Origin: an uncultured Collinsella sp.
GTDB taxonomy: Bacteria > Actinomycetota > Coriobacteriia > Coriobacteriales > Coriobacteriaceae
DNA length: 7,607 nucleotides
Direction of reading: 5' to 3'
NCBI GenBank assembly: GCA_900550355.1
Contig: URRT01000087.1
Coordinates: 1-7,607, forward strand
The position numbers and the translations under genes were made by a program. Below are positions 1 through 4,899 of the stretch, piece after piece (the first letter of the stretch is position 1; each line of letters begins with the position of its first letter). The notes under the pieces are model-generated. The model did no database searches. It had not been told where the DNA came from and saw only the letters and a list, made by a program, of their open reading frames with translations.

Positions 1-465
1 GTGTGGTTCACCACCTACTTCGGCTGGGTCGACGGCACGTTCCGCATGCTGGATGAGTCCGAGATCGACTCCTCCATTCTGGCTGCCATCGGCGGCGCTA
101 TCTCCGCCAGCTCCGGCGCCGACTTCCTGTGCTACGTGACGCCGGCCGAGCACTTGTGCCTGCCCAACGCCCAGGACGTGCTCGACGGCCTCATGGCCAC
201 CAAGATTGCCGCACACGCCGCCGACATCGCCAAAAAGGTGCCCCACGCCCGCGACATGGACGACAAGATGGGCCAGGCACGCCGCAAGCTCGACTGGGAC
301 GCCATGTGGAAGTGCGCGCTCGACCCGGTTACGGGCAAGAAGCGCTACGAGGAGTCCCCCGCCGCCACCGAGGGCACTTGCACCATGTGTGGCAAGATGT
401 GCGCCGTCCGCACCGTCAACAAGATCTTCGAGGGCACCACGATCGACCTCGGCATGGAGGACTAA
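1..465 (+). CDS. thiC: ThiC-family phosphomethylpyrimidine synthase, C-terminal part (5' end outside window or truncated)
   Basis: The C-terminal 154 codons of a radical-SAM ThiC-family protein. ThiC converts aminoimidazole ribotide into HMP phosphate, the pyrimidine half of thiamine, in the cytoplasm. Seen: the C-Y-V-T-P-A-E-H block (residues 44-51 from base 1), whose His is by homology a zinc ligand; the K-I-A-A-H-A-A-D block (68-75); L-D-W and A-L-D-P near 97-109; and the terminal cluster cysteines C127, C130 and C134. The cysteine spacing is CX2CX3C, one residue shorter than the CX2CX4C of the long E. coli form. The frame opens with GTG at base 1, but full ThiC proteins exceed 400 residues, so the gene most likely starts upstream. 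Odd: the region that should carry the conserved G-Y-D-H segment, about 20 residues before A-I-G-G, is not recognisable. It could be a divergent ThiC, a BzaF/BzaB-like paralogue (benzimidazole synthesis) or a truncated remnant. Linkage to thiD favours the thiamine role. Confidence 0.82.
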   Translation: MWFTTYFGWVDGTFRMLDESEIDSSILAAIGGAISASSGADFLCYVTPAEHLCLPNAQDVLDGLMATKIAAHAADIAKKVPHARDMDDKMGQARRKLDWDAMWKCALDPVTGKKRYEESPAATEGTCTMCGKMCAVRTVNKIFEGTTIDLGMED

Positions 466-647
466 CCCTGTCGCCGCGGCCGCTTCTGGCGGCGAGCTGG
501 TGCCTGTCAATTGTTGACTTGTGAACATTTACTTACACTTGCGTAGAGATTGCATCGCCCGCCCGGGTTCGGCATAGAGTCGGCCCGGGCATCTTTATAA
601 TGCTGGCTTAAAGACCCATTTGATTCCGACCGAACAAGGGAGCGAAC
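466..647. other. thiC-thiD intergenic region with two GC-rich hairpins
   Basis: No credible ORF lies in these 182 bases. Just after the thiC stop, 471-477 can pair with 489-495 (7 bp, 11-nt loop). A second stem pairs GCCCGGG at 561-567 with CCCGGGC at 584-590, extendable by two wobble pairs, and is followed by the weak T-containing run ATCTTT. Either could end the thiC transcript, but neither has a true T tract. A 13-bp dyad, GTCAA-TTG-TTGAC, lies at 506-518 and overlaps a TTGACT hexamer (514-519). I saw no TPP-riboswitch core here; if thiC has one, it lies upstream of the window. Confidence 0.5.
596..601 (+). promoter_or_regulatory. Candidate -10 element for thiD
   Basis: A perfect TATAAT lies 46 bases before the thiD start and just downstream of the 561-590 hairpin. 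The hexamer 17 bases upstream (CATAGA, 573-578) is a poor -35, so promoter activity would rely on the -10 or an activator. The call rests on the -10 match and its position only. Confidence 0.3.
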
Positions 648-1478
648 ATGGATCGTAGTAAGGTACCTGCCGTCCTGTCCATCGCGGGATCCGATTCCAG
701 CGGTGGCGCCGGCATTCAGGCCGACATCAAGACCATCACGGCGCACCGCCTGTATGCCGAGACGGCCATCACCGCCATCACAGCGCAAAACACCCTGGGC
801 GTTACCGCCGTGCAGGATATCTCGCCAGATATCGTAGCCGCGCAAATTGACGCCGTTTTTGACGATATCCGCCCCAGCGCCGTCAAGATCGGCATGGTTT
901 CTTCTGTCGAGATTATCGAAGTCATCGCCGACCGCTTGAGCGCCTGGAACGCAACGAACGTGGTCGTCGACCCCGTCATGGTCGCCACCTCGGGCGCGCG
1001 GCTGATTGCCGAAGATGCCGCCGAGGCGCTCACCCGCCGCCTGTTCCCGCTAGCGACGGTTATCACGCCCAATATTCCCGAGGCCATGGCACTGCTCGAC
1101 TATGAGGTCGACTCCGAGCGCACGCAGCAAAATGCTGCCATGCTCCTCACCCGCCGCTTTGGTTGTGCATCCCTCGTTAAGGGTGGGCATCTTGTCAACG
1201 AGGCCAACGATGTACTGGCCGAACCCGCGCCACTCGATGACGAGGGCAACCATCTGGGAGATCCACTCACCACGTGGTTCCGCCACAAGCGCATCGAGAC
1301 CGACAACACGCACGGCACCGGATGCACGCTCTCGTCCGCCATCGCCTGCGCGCTGGCTCAGGGCATGGATCTTGCCGACGCCGTCAACGCCGGCAAGGCA
1401 TACCTGACAGGCGCTCTGGCCGCCGGCTTTGATATGGGCAAAGGTTCCGGCCCCGTCAATCACATGTGGCAGTATTAA
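648..1478 (+). CDS. thiD: Hydroxymethylpyrimidine/phosphomethylpyrimidine kinase ThiD
   Basis: A cytoplasmic ribokinase-fold enzyme that phosphorylates HMP and HMP phosphate to HMP pyrophosphate, the pyrimidine donor for thiamine phosphate synthase. All family hallmarks are present in 276 residues, close to the usual length of about 265: the N-terminal S-I-A-G-S-D-S-S-G-G-A-G-I-Q-A-D motif (11-26) that binds the pyrimidine, V-D-P-V-M (107-111), T-P-N-I-P-E-A (140-146), V-K-G-G-H (177-181), and the anion-hole signature T-H-G-T-G-C (221-226), which carries the active-site region and is followed by T-L-S-S-A-I-A. The ATG at 648 has AAGGGAG at 636-642, 5 bases upstream. It follows the ThiC-family gene on the same strand after 182 bases, consistent with a thiamine locus, though the gap and a candidate promoter suggest it may also be transcribed alone. 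No C-terminal ThiE or ThiN fusion is present. Confidence 0.97.
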   Translation: MDRSKVPAVLSIAGSDSSGGAGIQADIKTITAHRLYAETAITAITAQNTLGVTAVQDISPDIVAAQIDAVFDDIRPSAVKIGMVSSVEIIEVIADRLSAWNATNVVVDPVMVATSGARLIAEDAAEALTRRLFPLATVITPNIPEAMALLDYEVDSERTQQNAAMLLTRRFGCASLVKGGHLVNEANDVLAEPAPLDDEGNHLGDPLTTWFRHKRIETDNTHGTGCTLSSAIACALAQGMDLADAVNAGKAYLTGALAAGFDMGKGSGPVNHMWQY

Positions 1479-1487
1479 GATTCGCAG

Positions 1488-1532
1488 CCCAAACCACCGC
1501 AAAGGGGACAGACACCTTTGCGGTAGTTTGGG
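1488..1532. repeat. Long REP-like dyad between convergent thiD and esterase genes
   Basis: Bases 1488-1505 pair with 1515-1532 to give an 18-bp stem with a single mismatch (C1495/A1525) and a 9-base loop. The core reads CCGCAAAGG, GGACAGACA, CCTTTGCGG. No T tract follows on either strand, so it is not a classical intrinsic terminator, although such a stem could still protect or end transcripts from both convergent genes. The GGGGACAGACACC core looks like the extragenic palindromes associated with REP/RAYT (IS200-like Y1) elements; that resemblance is from memory, not from a search. No transposase gene is in the window. Confidence 0.7.
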
Positions 1533-1538
1533 GTCGCG

Positions 1539-2198
1539 CTACTCACCGAGCATCTCTTGGAGCTTGGCCGCCACGGCGTGACCCAGGCTCTCATGGCTTT
1601 CGGGCATCATATGCAGATAGTCGATATCGCCCGGCTCGGCAAACTCCGCTGCATTCAAAAAGTCGCAGCCAAACTGCTCGGCTACGTGCGCATAGTATTC
1701 AGCAAAATGCTCCGAGGCCTCGACGGAACGCTCGTCAAAATCGGTCATATATACATCGGCGATTTGCGGCTTGATCTTGATAGGTGCCATCAGCAGAATA
1801 CGCGGGCAGGGTGCAGCATTGGTCCAGGGAAATGCACGCACCGCGCGAATCAGCGCCATGGTGCCACGGGCAATATCGGAGGCCGTCACACCAAAGACCG
1901 TCTTGCAATCGTTGGTTCCCAGCATAATAACGATCGCATCCAGCGGCTTATGGGCCTCGAGCAGCATCGGCAGTGCGCGGATGCCGTTAAGATTGGTGTT
2001 CAGATGGCACATGTCGTCGCGTACCGTCGTGCGGCCGTTGAGGCCTTCTTCAATTACATGCCAGCCCTCGCCTAAGTCACGTTGGGCCACGCCGCACCAG
2101 CGCACATCCTGCGCATAGCGCACCGCGGTGCCGTCGCGCATGCCCGCCGGATCGTAACCATAGGTGTTGCTGTCGCCAAAGCATAGAACGTTTTTCAT
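1539..2198 (-). CDS. SGNH/GDSL-family esterase or arylesterase
   Basis: A 219-residue serine hydrolase of the SGNH superfamily, resembling small bacterial arylesterases and acetyl esterases. Seen: block I F-G-D-S-N-T-Y-G (7-14) with nucleophile S10; block II E-G-L-N-G-R-T-T (51-58) with the oxyanion-hole Gly; block III G-T-N-D (94-97) with N96; and block V D-Y-L-H-M (193-197) giving the catalytic D193-x-x-H196 pair, followed by S-L-G-H-A-V-A, as expected. There is no signal peptide, so it should act in the cytoplasm; the natural ester substrate cannot be told. The ATG at 2198 is preceded by GAGGGG about 7 bases upstream. It lies 78 bases after the macrodomain gene on the same strand, but a strong terminator (2218-2249) sits in the gap and I see no clear promoter between terminator and start. 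It may therefore depend on read-through or on a promoter I cannot recognise. Confidence 0.9.
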   Translation of the reverse strand: MKNVLCFGDSNTYGYDPAGMRDGTAVRYAQDVRWCGVAQRDLGEGWHVIEEGLNGRTTVRDDMCHLNTNLNGIRALPMLLEAHKPLDAIVIMLGTNDCKTVFGVTASDIARGTMALIRAVRAFPWTNAAPCPRILLMAPIKIKPQIADVYMTDFDERSVEASEHFAEYYAHVAEQFGCDFLNAAEFAEPGDIDYLHMMPESHESLGHAVAAKLQEMLGE

Positions 2199-2217
2199 CG
2201 TAAGCCCCTCGCTCAGT

Positions 2218-2249
2218 AAAAAACCGACGGAAGCAGCCTCTCCCGCCGG
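2218..2249 (-). terminator. Intrinsic terminator of the macrodomain gene
   Basis: Read on the minus strand, 2249-2240 (CCGGCGGGAG) pairs with 2233-2224 (CTTCCGTCGG) in a 10-bp stem with two wobble pairs and a 6-base loop, followed directly by six T (2223-2218). It lies 27 bases after the stop of the gene at 2277-3392 and only 19 bases before the esterase start. Confidence 0.88.
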
Positions 2250-2276
2250 CTCGACCCATCTGTCAGCACGTACCGA

Positions 2277-3392
2277 TTACAGGTACTTGCGCCAGTCGTC
2301 CTCGTCCTCATCATCCTCGGTAGCAGCTTGGATCTGCTCGGCGGCGCGAGCTGCCGCAGCGCGAGCGACAACCTGGGCATAGGACTCCTCGTTGCGCTCG
2401 GGGAAGTTTGCCAGCACGTGCTCGAACTTGGCGAAGTCCTCGTCCCAGCGCGTAGAGGGCACAGCAAAGAAGACCCGCTTGACCTTAAAGTCGCCCGACG
2501 CGAGCTCCTTGCGGAAGAGCTCGGCCACGGCCTCTGCGTCAAAGCCATTGTTGTCGCAGCCCCAAGCGCCCAGCACGAGCTTCTCGCGACCTAGCTCGTC
2601 GCAGATGGCAAGCACAAAGCGAATGCGGTCGCGCAGGGCATCCAGCAGAGCATCGTCACTCACGCGATACTCCTGGCGGGCGCGCTTAACGTTGGGCGCG
2701 GCGGCCACGATCACGTCGGCGTATGCATGCACGTGGTTGCGGTCGAAGCGCACCGCAGGCACCACCAGCGCACGGTTTCGGTAAAGCTCGCAGTTGATGT
2801 TGCGGCGACGGTTCTCGCCGTACCATTTGCGCTGCTTATCGAGAACGTTGTACAGATACGAATCGGCGCACAGCGTGGCCTCCTGGCCCAGATAACCCTG
2901 AATATAGCCACCGCCCGGATTGGTGAACGAGGCAAAGGCGAGCACGGCCATGTCGCAGAACTGCGCATAGCCACGACCGTTGTCCAAGATGGCCTGCGTG
3001 GTGGAGGCATCGAGCACGGTGACCTCGGGCAGAACCGGAGCGGGCTCCTCAGCAGGCGCGGACTCAGCTTCGGCGATTTCCTCGGCAGGCTCCTCGACGG
3101 GCTCGAGCGCTGCCTCGACCTCGGCAGCCTCCGCGCCCTCGACGTCCTCGGCAACCTGTTCTTCGGTGGCCACAGCACTCTGAACCTTGGCCTTCATCGC
3201 CGAGACAAAGCCGGCAGGCATACCGTCAAACTCGCGAACACCGGCAAGCGAACGCTCGATATCCTTGGCGCACGCTTCGGACACAGTTGCCACGTGACGC
3301 TCGGCGGCCTTGGCACGGGCCTCGCGCTTGGGATTGGGCTGACCCGCTCGGTTGGACCTGCGGTTACGGTTCCTGTTGTCGACGTCTGCCAT
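2277..3392 (-). CDS. TIGR02452-family (microbial PARG-like) macrodomain protein with acidic linker; catalytic Glu replaced
   Basis: 371 residues. The C-terminal half (about 125-330) is a TIGR02452/PARG-like macrodomain, a fold that binds ADP-ribose and in active members removes it from proteins or nucleic acids. Seen: F-A-S-F-T-N-P-G-G-G (153-162), Q170-E171, L-C-A-D-S-Y-L-Y (174-181), A-A-P-N (231-234) and L-G-A-W-G-C-D-N-N-G (274-283). Residues 30-57 resemble the family's helical N-terminal part. Odd: active relatives read Q-E-E after the glycine loop, but here it is Q-E-A (170-172), so the second, catalytic Glu is Ala. Also odd: a basic N-terminus (7-28), an Ala/Glu/Pro-rich acidic stretch (about 77-120) between the two parts, and an acidic tail (359-366). 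It may be a binder rather than a hydrolase. The ATG at 3392 has AAAGGTGA about 8 bases upstream. It probably forms its own transcription unit. Confidence 0.85.
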   Translation of the reverse strand: MADVDNRNRNRRSNRAGQPNPKREARAKAAERHVATVSEACAKDIERSLAGVREFDGMPAGFVSAMKAKVQSAVATEEQVAEDVEGAEAAEVEAALEPVEEPAEEIAEAESAPAEEPAPVLPEVTVLDASTTQAILDNGRGYAQFCDMAVLAFASFTNPGGGYIQGYLGQEATLCADSYLYNVLDKQRKWYGENRRRNINCELYRNRALVVPAVRFDRNHVHAYADVIVAAAPNVKRARQEYRVSDDALLDALRDRIRFVLAICDELGREKLVLGAWGCDNNGFDAEAVAELFRKELASGDFKVKRVFFAVPSTRWDEDFAKFEHVLANFPERNEESYAQVVARAAAARAAEQIQAATEDDEDEDDWRKYL

Positions 3393-3439
3393 AAGTGGTC
3401 ACCTTTCTCGGTCTCTGCCGCTATCGGCTTTTCCCATCC

Positions 3440-3445
3440 ATGATA
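3440..3445 (-). promoter_or_regulatory. Candidate -10 element for the macrodomain gene
   Basis: On the minus strand TATCAT lies 47 bases before the ATG at 3392, just past the terminator of the upstream BI-1 gene. The -35 region would fall in the terminator's T tract and is a poor match. Weak call, made because the terminator at 3459-3484 requires a new start of transcription here. Confidence 0.25.
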
Positions 3446-3458
3446 CCCCGCCGCGTAC

Positions 3459-3484
3459 AAAAAAGACGGCCCCGAAGGACCGCC
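3459..3484 (-). terminator. Intrinsic terminator of the BI-1/YccA gene
   Basis: On the minus strand 3484-3477 (GGCGGTCC) pairs with 3472-3465 (GGGCCGTC), an 8-bp stem closed by a stable C-TTCG-G tetraloop and followed by six T (3464-3459). It lies 46 bases after the stop at 3531, which separates the BI-1 gene from the macrodomain gene. Confidence 0.92.
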
Positions 3485-3530
3485 TTTCGCATCGATTTGC
3501 ACGCACGGCAAGCACCGCCGCAATTCGCCA

Positions 3531-4217
3531 CTAGTCGCGACGGCCGAGGATGTTCAGAATGCGCAGGAACACGTTGATAATATCCACGAACAGGTTAGAG
3601 GCCATAAGCACGGCGTTGGGCAGCGTAGGCGGCACCGTCGTGGCAACATAGGTGTCGTAGCCAATAAAGCCGGCGAACACCACGATCACGATCAGGTCGG
3701 TGATGGTCTGTGAGACGCCCATGAACATCAGCACGATCTCAACCAGAATAGTAGCGAGCAGAATGCCAAAACCGATGCCATATACGCGCTGGAAAAACTT
3801 GGGGAACGTCACGCCCAAGGCGCCAAAGACAAAGGTGATGGCGGCCGTGGCGATAAAGGCAGTGTTGATGGTGGGCAGGTCGTAGTTGGCAAGGCCAAAC
3901 GACGCGGTCAGGCCAAAGGTGCTCGCAAAGATTACGTAGCCCACAAGGGACAGGCCCACGGACTGCTTGCTGGCGGCGGCCGACATCATGACCATGCCGA
4001 CGATGGTCAAAATAAATGAGCCAAAGACCAGCGGCAAAGCGGCGCCGCTCATCATCATGCGCGCAAACGACATGGTGCTCGTAAAGTAAGCACCGACGCC
4101 CATGGCGCAAAAGCCCAAAAAGATCAGGGCAGACATGACAAGGTTGTACGCGCGCGGCGACATCTCCTTGGCGCGGCTTGCGCCGGGGCCGTTCTGATAG
4201 CCCTGGATATCGTTCAT
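3531..4217 (-). CDS. Bax inhibitor-1/YccA family integral membrane protein
   Basis: 228 residues, almost entirely hydrophobic, with about seven membrane segments (roughly 24-46, 59-80, 87-108, 116-137, 146-167, 171-190, 200-222) after a polar N-terminus of about 20 residues. This is the BI-1/YccA (TMBIM) family; the Bacillus member YetJ is a pH-sensitive calcium leak. The two signature acidic sites are present: G-Y-D-T-Y (186-190) with D188, and L-F-V-D-I-I-N-V-F-L-R-I-L (209-221) with D212. They are 24 residues apart, the same spacing as the D171/D195 pH-sensing pair of YetJ. The ATG at 4217 has AAAGGA about 9 bases upstream. It follows the small gene at 4302-4640 after 84 bases that hold a candidate promoter and two dyads, and ends before a TTCG-loop terminator. 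Whether it transports calcium here is inference. Confidence 0.93.
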   Translation of the reverse strand: MNDIQGYQNGPGASRAKEMSPRAYNLVMSALIFLGFCAMGVGAYFTSTMSFARMMMSGAALPLVFGSFILTIVGMVMMSAAASKQSVGLSLVGYVIFASTFGLTASFGLANYDLPTINTAFIATAAITFVFGALGVTFPKFFQRVYGIGFGILLATILVEIVLMFMGVSQTITDLIVIVVFAGFIGYDTYVATTVPPTLPNAVLMASNLFVDIINVFLRILNILGRRD

Positions 4218-4277
4218 AGGTTCGTCCTTTCAAAAAGTGCCGTGAAAGACGGCGCAGCAGGTGACAAGATTCCTGTC

Positions 4278-4283
4278 ATTGTA
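4278..4283 (-). promoter_or_regulatory. Candidate promoter of the BI-1 gene with a dyad just downstream
   Basis: On the minus strand TACAAT (5 of 6 to TATAAT) lies 60 bases before the ATG at 4217. No good -35 is visible; that region falls on the last codons of the upstream gene. A dyad TGACA-N7-TGTCA (4262-4278) lies immediately downstream, where an operator would overlap the transcription start. Confidence 0.35.
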
Positions 4284-4301
4284 CCCGAATGCCGTACGTC
4301 C

Positions 4302-4640
4302 TTACCCACGGCGCTCGCCCTCGAGCGTACGGTCGAATGCCCACACCCACCAACGCATCAGATGGGCCTGCGAACCATCTGGTCGTTCGCGCGTCTGGTC
4401 CTCCAGATACAACTCGGTCGCGTGCCCGCCAAAACGCACCTTATAGGTTGCCGTACGGATGCCGTGAACCGTCAGGCCAAACCCAGTGGTCGAGACAATC
4501 TCGTCAATCGTAAAGCAACGACCGTCGACCCAGCAGACGGTGACCGGCACGACCTGTCCGCCCGCGAGGATGCGAGCCACGACGTCCACATACTGCTTGT
4601 GCACGCGCCGAGTTTTGCCATCTGTCTGTCGATATTCCAT
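4302..4640 (-). CDS. Small conserved hypothetical protein, possibly leaderless
   Basis: 112 residues from the ATG at 4640. I do not recognise a named domain, but the pattern V-D-V-V-A (18-22), a run of V-P-V-T-V-C-W-V-D-G (31-40), F-T-I-D-E-I-V (43-49), a middle Y-K-V-R-F-G-G (66-72) and an aromatic end R-W-W-V-W-A-F (96-102) recalls small all-beta proteins of unknown function seen in Firmicutes and Actinobacteria. There is no signal peptide or membrane segment, so it is probably cytoplasmic. Start choice: the frame also has ATG at 4661 and 4727, but conservation-like sequence begins at 4640. AGGAGG is there but only one base before the ATG, too close for normal use. A -35/-10 pair places transcription start at or next to this ATG, suggesting a leaderless message. 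The next gene downstream encodes BI-1. Confidence 0.72.
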   Translation of the reverse strand: MEYRQTDGKTRRVHKQYVDVVARILAGGQVVPVTVCWVDGRCFTIDEIVSTTGFGLTVHGIRTATYKVRFGGHATELYLEDQTRERPDGSQAHLMRWWVWAFDRTLEGERRG

Positions 4641-4647
4641 GCCTCCT

Positions 4648-4677
4648 ATTATCGAACGCATGTTTGCATGTTGTAAA
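4648..4677 (-). promoter_or_regulatory. Candidate leaderless promoter for the gene at 4640
   Basis: On the minus strand TTTACA (4677-4672) and GATAAT (4653-4648) are separated by 18 bases; each matches the housekeeping consensus at 5 of 6 positions. The -10 ends 7 bases before the ATG at 4640, so the transcript would begin at about the start codon. Two 8-base direct repeats, GCATGTTT (4658-4665) and GCATGTTG (4666-4673) on the plus strand, fill the spacer and could bind a regulator. A second possible start is TTGACC (4759-4754) with TAACAC 17 bases on, which would give a leader of roughly 80 bases. Confidence 0.5.
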
Positions 4678-4765
4678 GCGAACAGACTGTGGTTTTGGAG
4701 TGTCGTAGTAATCGCACGTGTCCGCATGGCGTGTTAGCAAAAAGAACACCCGCGGTCAACAGGGC

Positions 4766-4771
4766 TAATAT
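4766..4771 (+). promoter_or_regulatory. Candidate -10 of the pit operon in an AT-rich patch
   Basis: TAATAT lies in the only AT-rich stretch of the divergent intergenic region (about 4764-4800). The hexamer 17 bases upstream (AGAACA, 4743-4748) is a weak -35. TTCAAT (4771-4776) and TTCACT (4792-4797) are 21 bases apart and loosely recall direct-repeat phosphate-regulator boxes, but two partial half-sites are not enough to call one. Confidence 0.25.
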
Positions 4772-4828
4772 TCAATTTTAGTGCCAAAAAGTTCACTTCT
4801 CCCATCAGAACTCGGTAAAGAGACCCGC

Positions 4829-4837
4829 AGGAGGTGA
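4829..4837 (+). promoter_or_regulatory. Strong Shine-Dalgarno site far upstream of pit
   Basis: AGGAGGTGA is a full-length match to the anti-Shine-Dalgarno sequence, but it lies 52 bases before the pit ATG, much too far to load ribosomes there. The nearest ATG is at 4849, 11 bases downstream, and opens the leader ORF 4849-4899. Confidence 0.6.
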
Positions 4838-4848
4838 TACGATTTATC

Positions 4849-4899
4849 ATGTTTTTTAACGTGTCTGCAAACTTCGAGAAAGCCCATATATGGACGTAA
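4849..4899 (+). CDS. Possible 16-residue leader ORF overlapping the pit start
   Basis: ATG at 4849 opens a 16-codon frame, MFFNVSANFEKAHIWT, ending at TAA 4897-4899, so it overlaps the first 10 bases of pit in another frame. It is the only ATG within reach of the full Shine-Dalgarno site at 4829-4837 (gap 11 bases, longer than usual). Pit itself has only the weak GAGAAAG at 4876-4882. This geometry suggests translational coupling: ribosomes finishing the leader re-initiate at pit. The peptide has no run of one amino acid that would point to attenuation. Its translation is inference. Confidence 0.42.
   Translation: MFFNVSANFEKAHIWT

Noticed and set aside
561..590. Firm intrinsic terminator after thiC
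   Set aside because: The stem is good but is followed only by ATCTTT, and it lies nearly 100 bases past the stop; left as a possibility inside the intergenic entry.
466..647. TPP riboswitch before thiD
   Set aside because: None of the conserved CUGAGA or ACCUGAU core elements could be found; the hairpins here are simple GC stems.
1557..2075. Plus-strand open frame of 172 codons opposite the esterase
   Set aside because: Antisense shadow of a gene with all four SGNH blocks; no ribosome site and no recognisable domain.
2727..3443. Long plus-strand open frame (238 codons) opposite the macrodomain gene
   Set aside because: It is the antisense shadow of a gene with clear family motifs and matches no family I recognise.
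4242..4676. Plus-strand open frame of 144 codons opposite the small protein gene
   Set aside because: Its reading is Pro/Arg/His-rich and irregular, whereas the minus-strand frame has an ordered beta-type pattern and a promoter.
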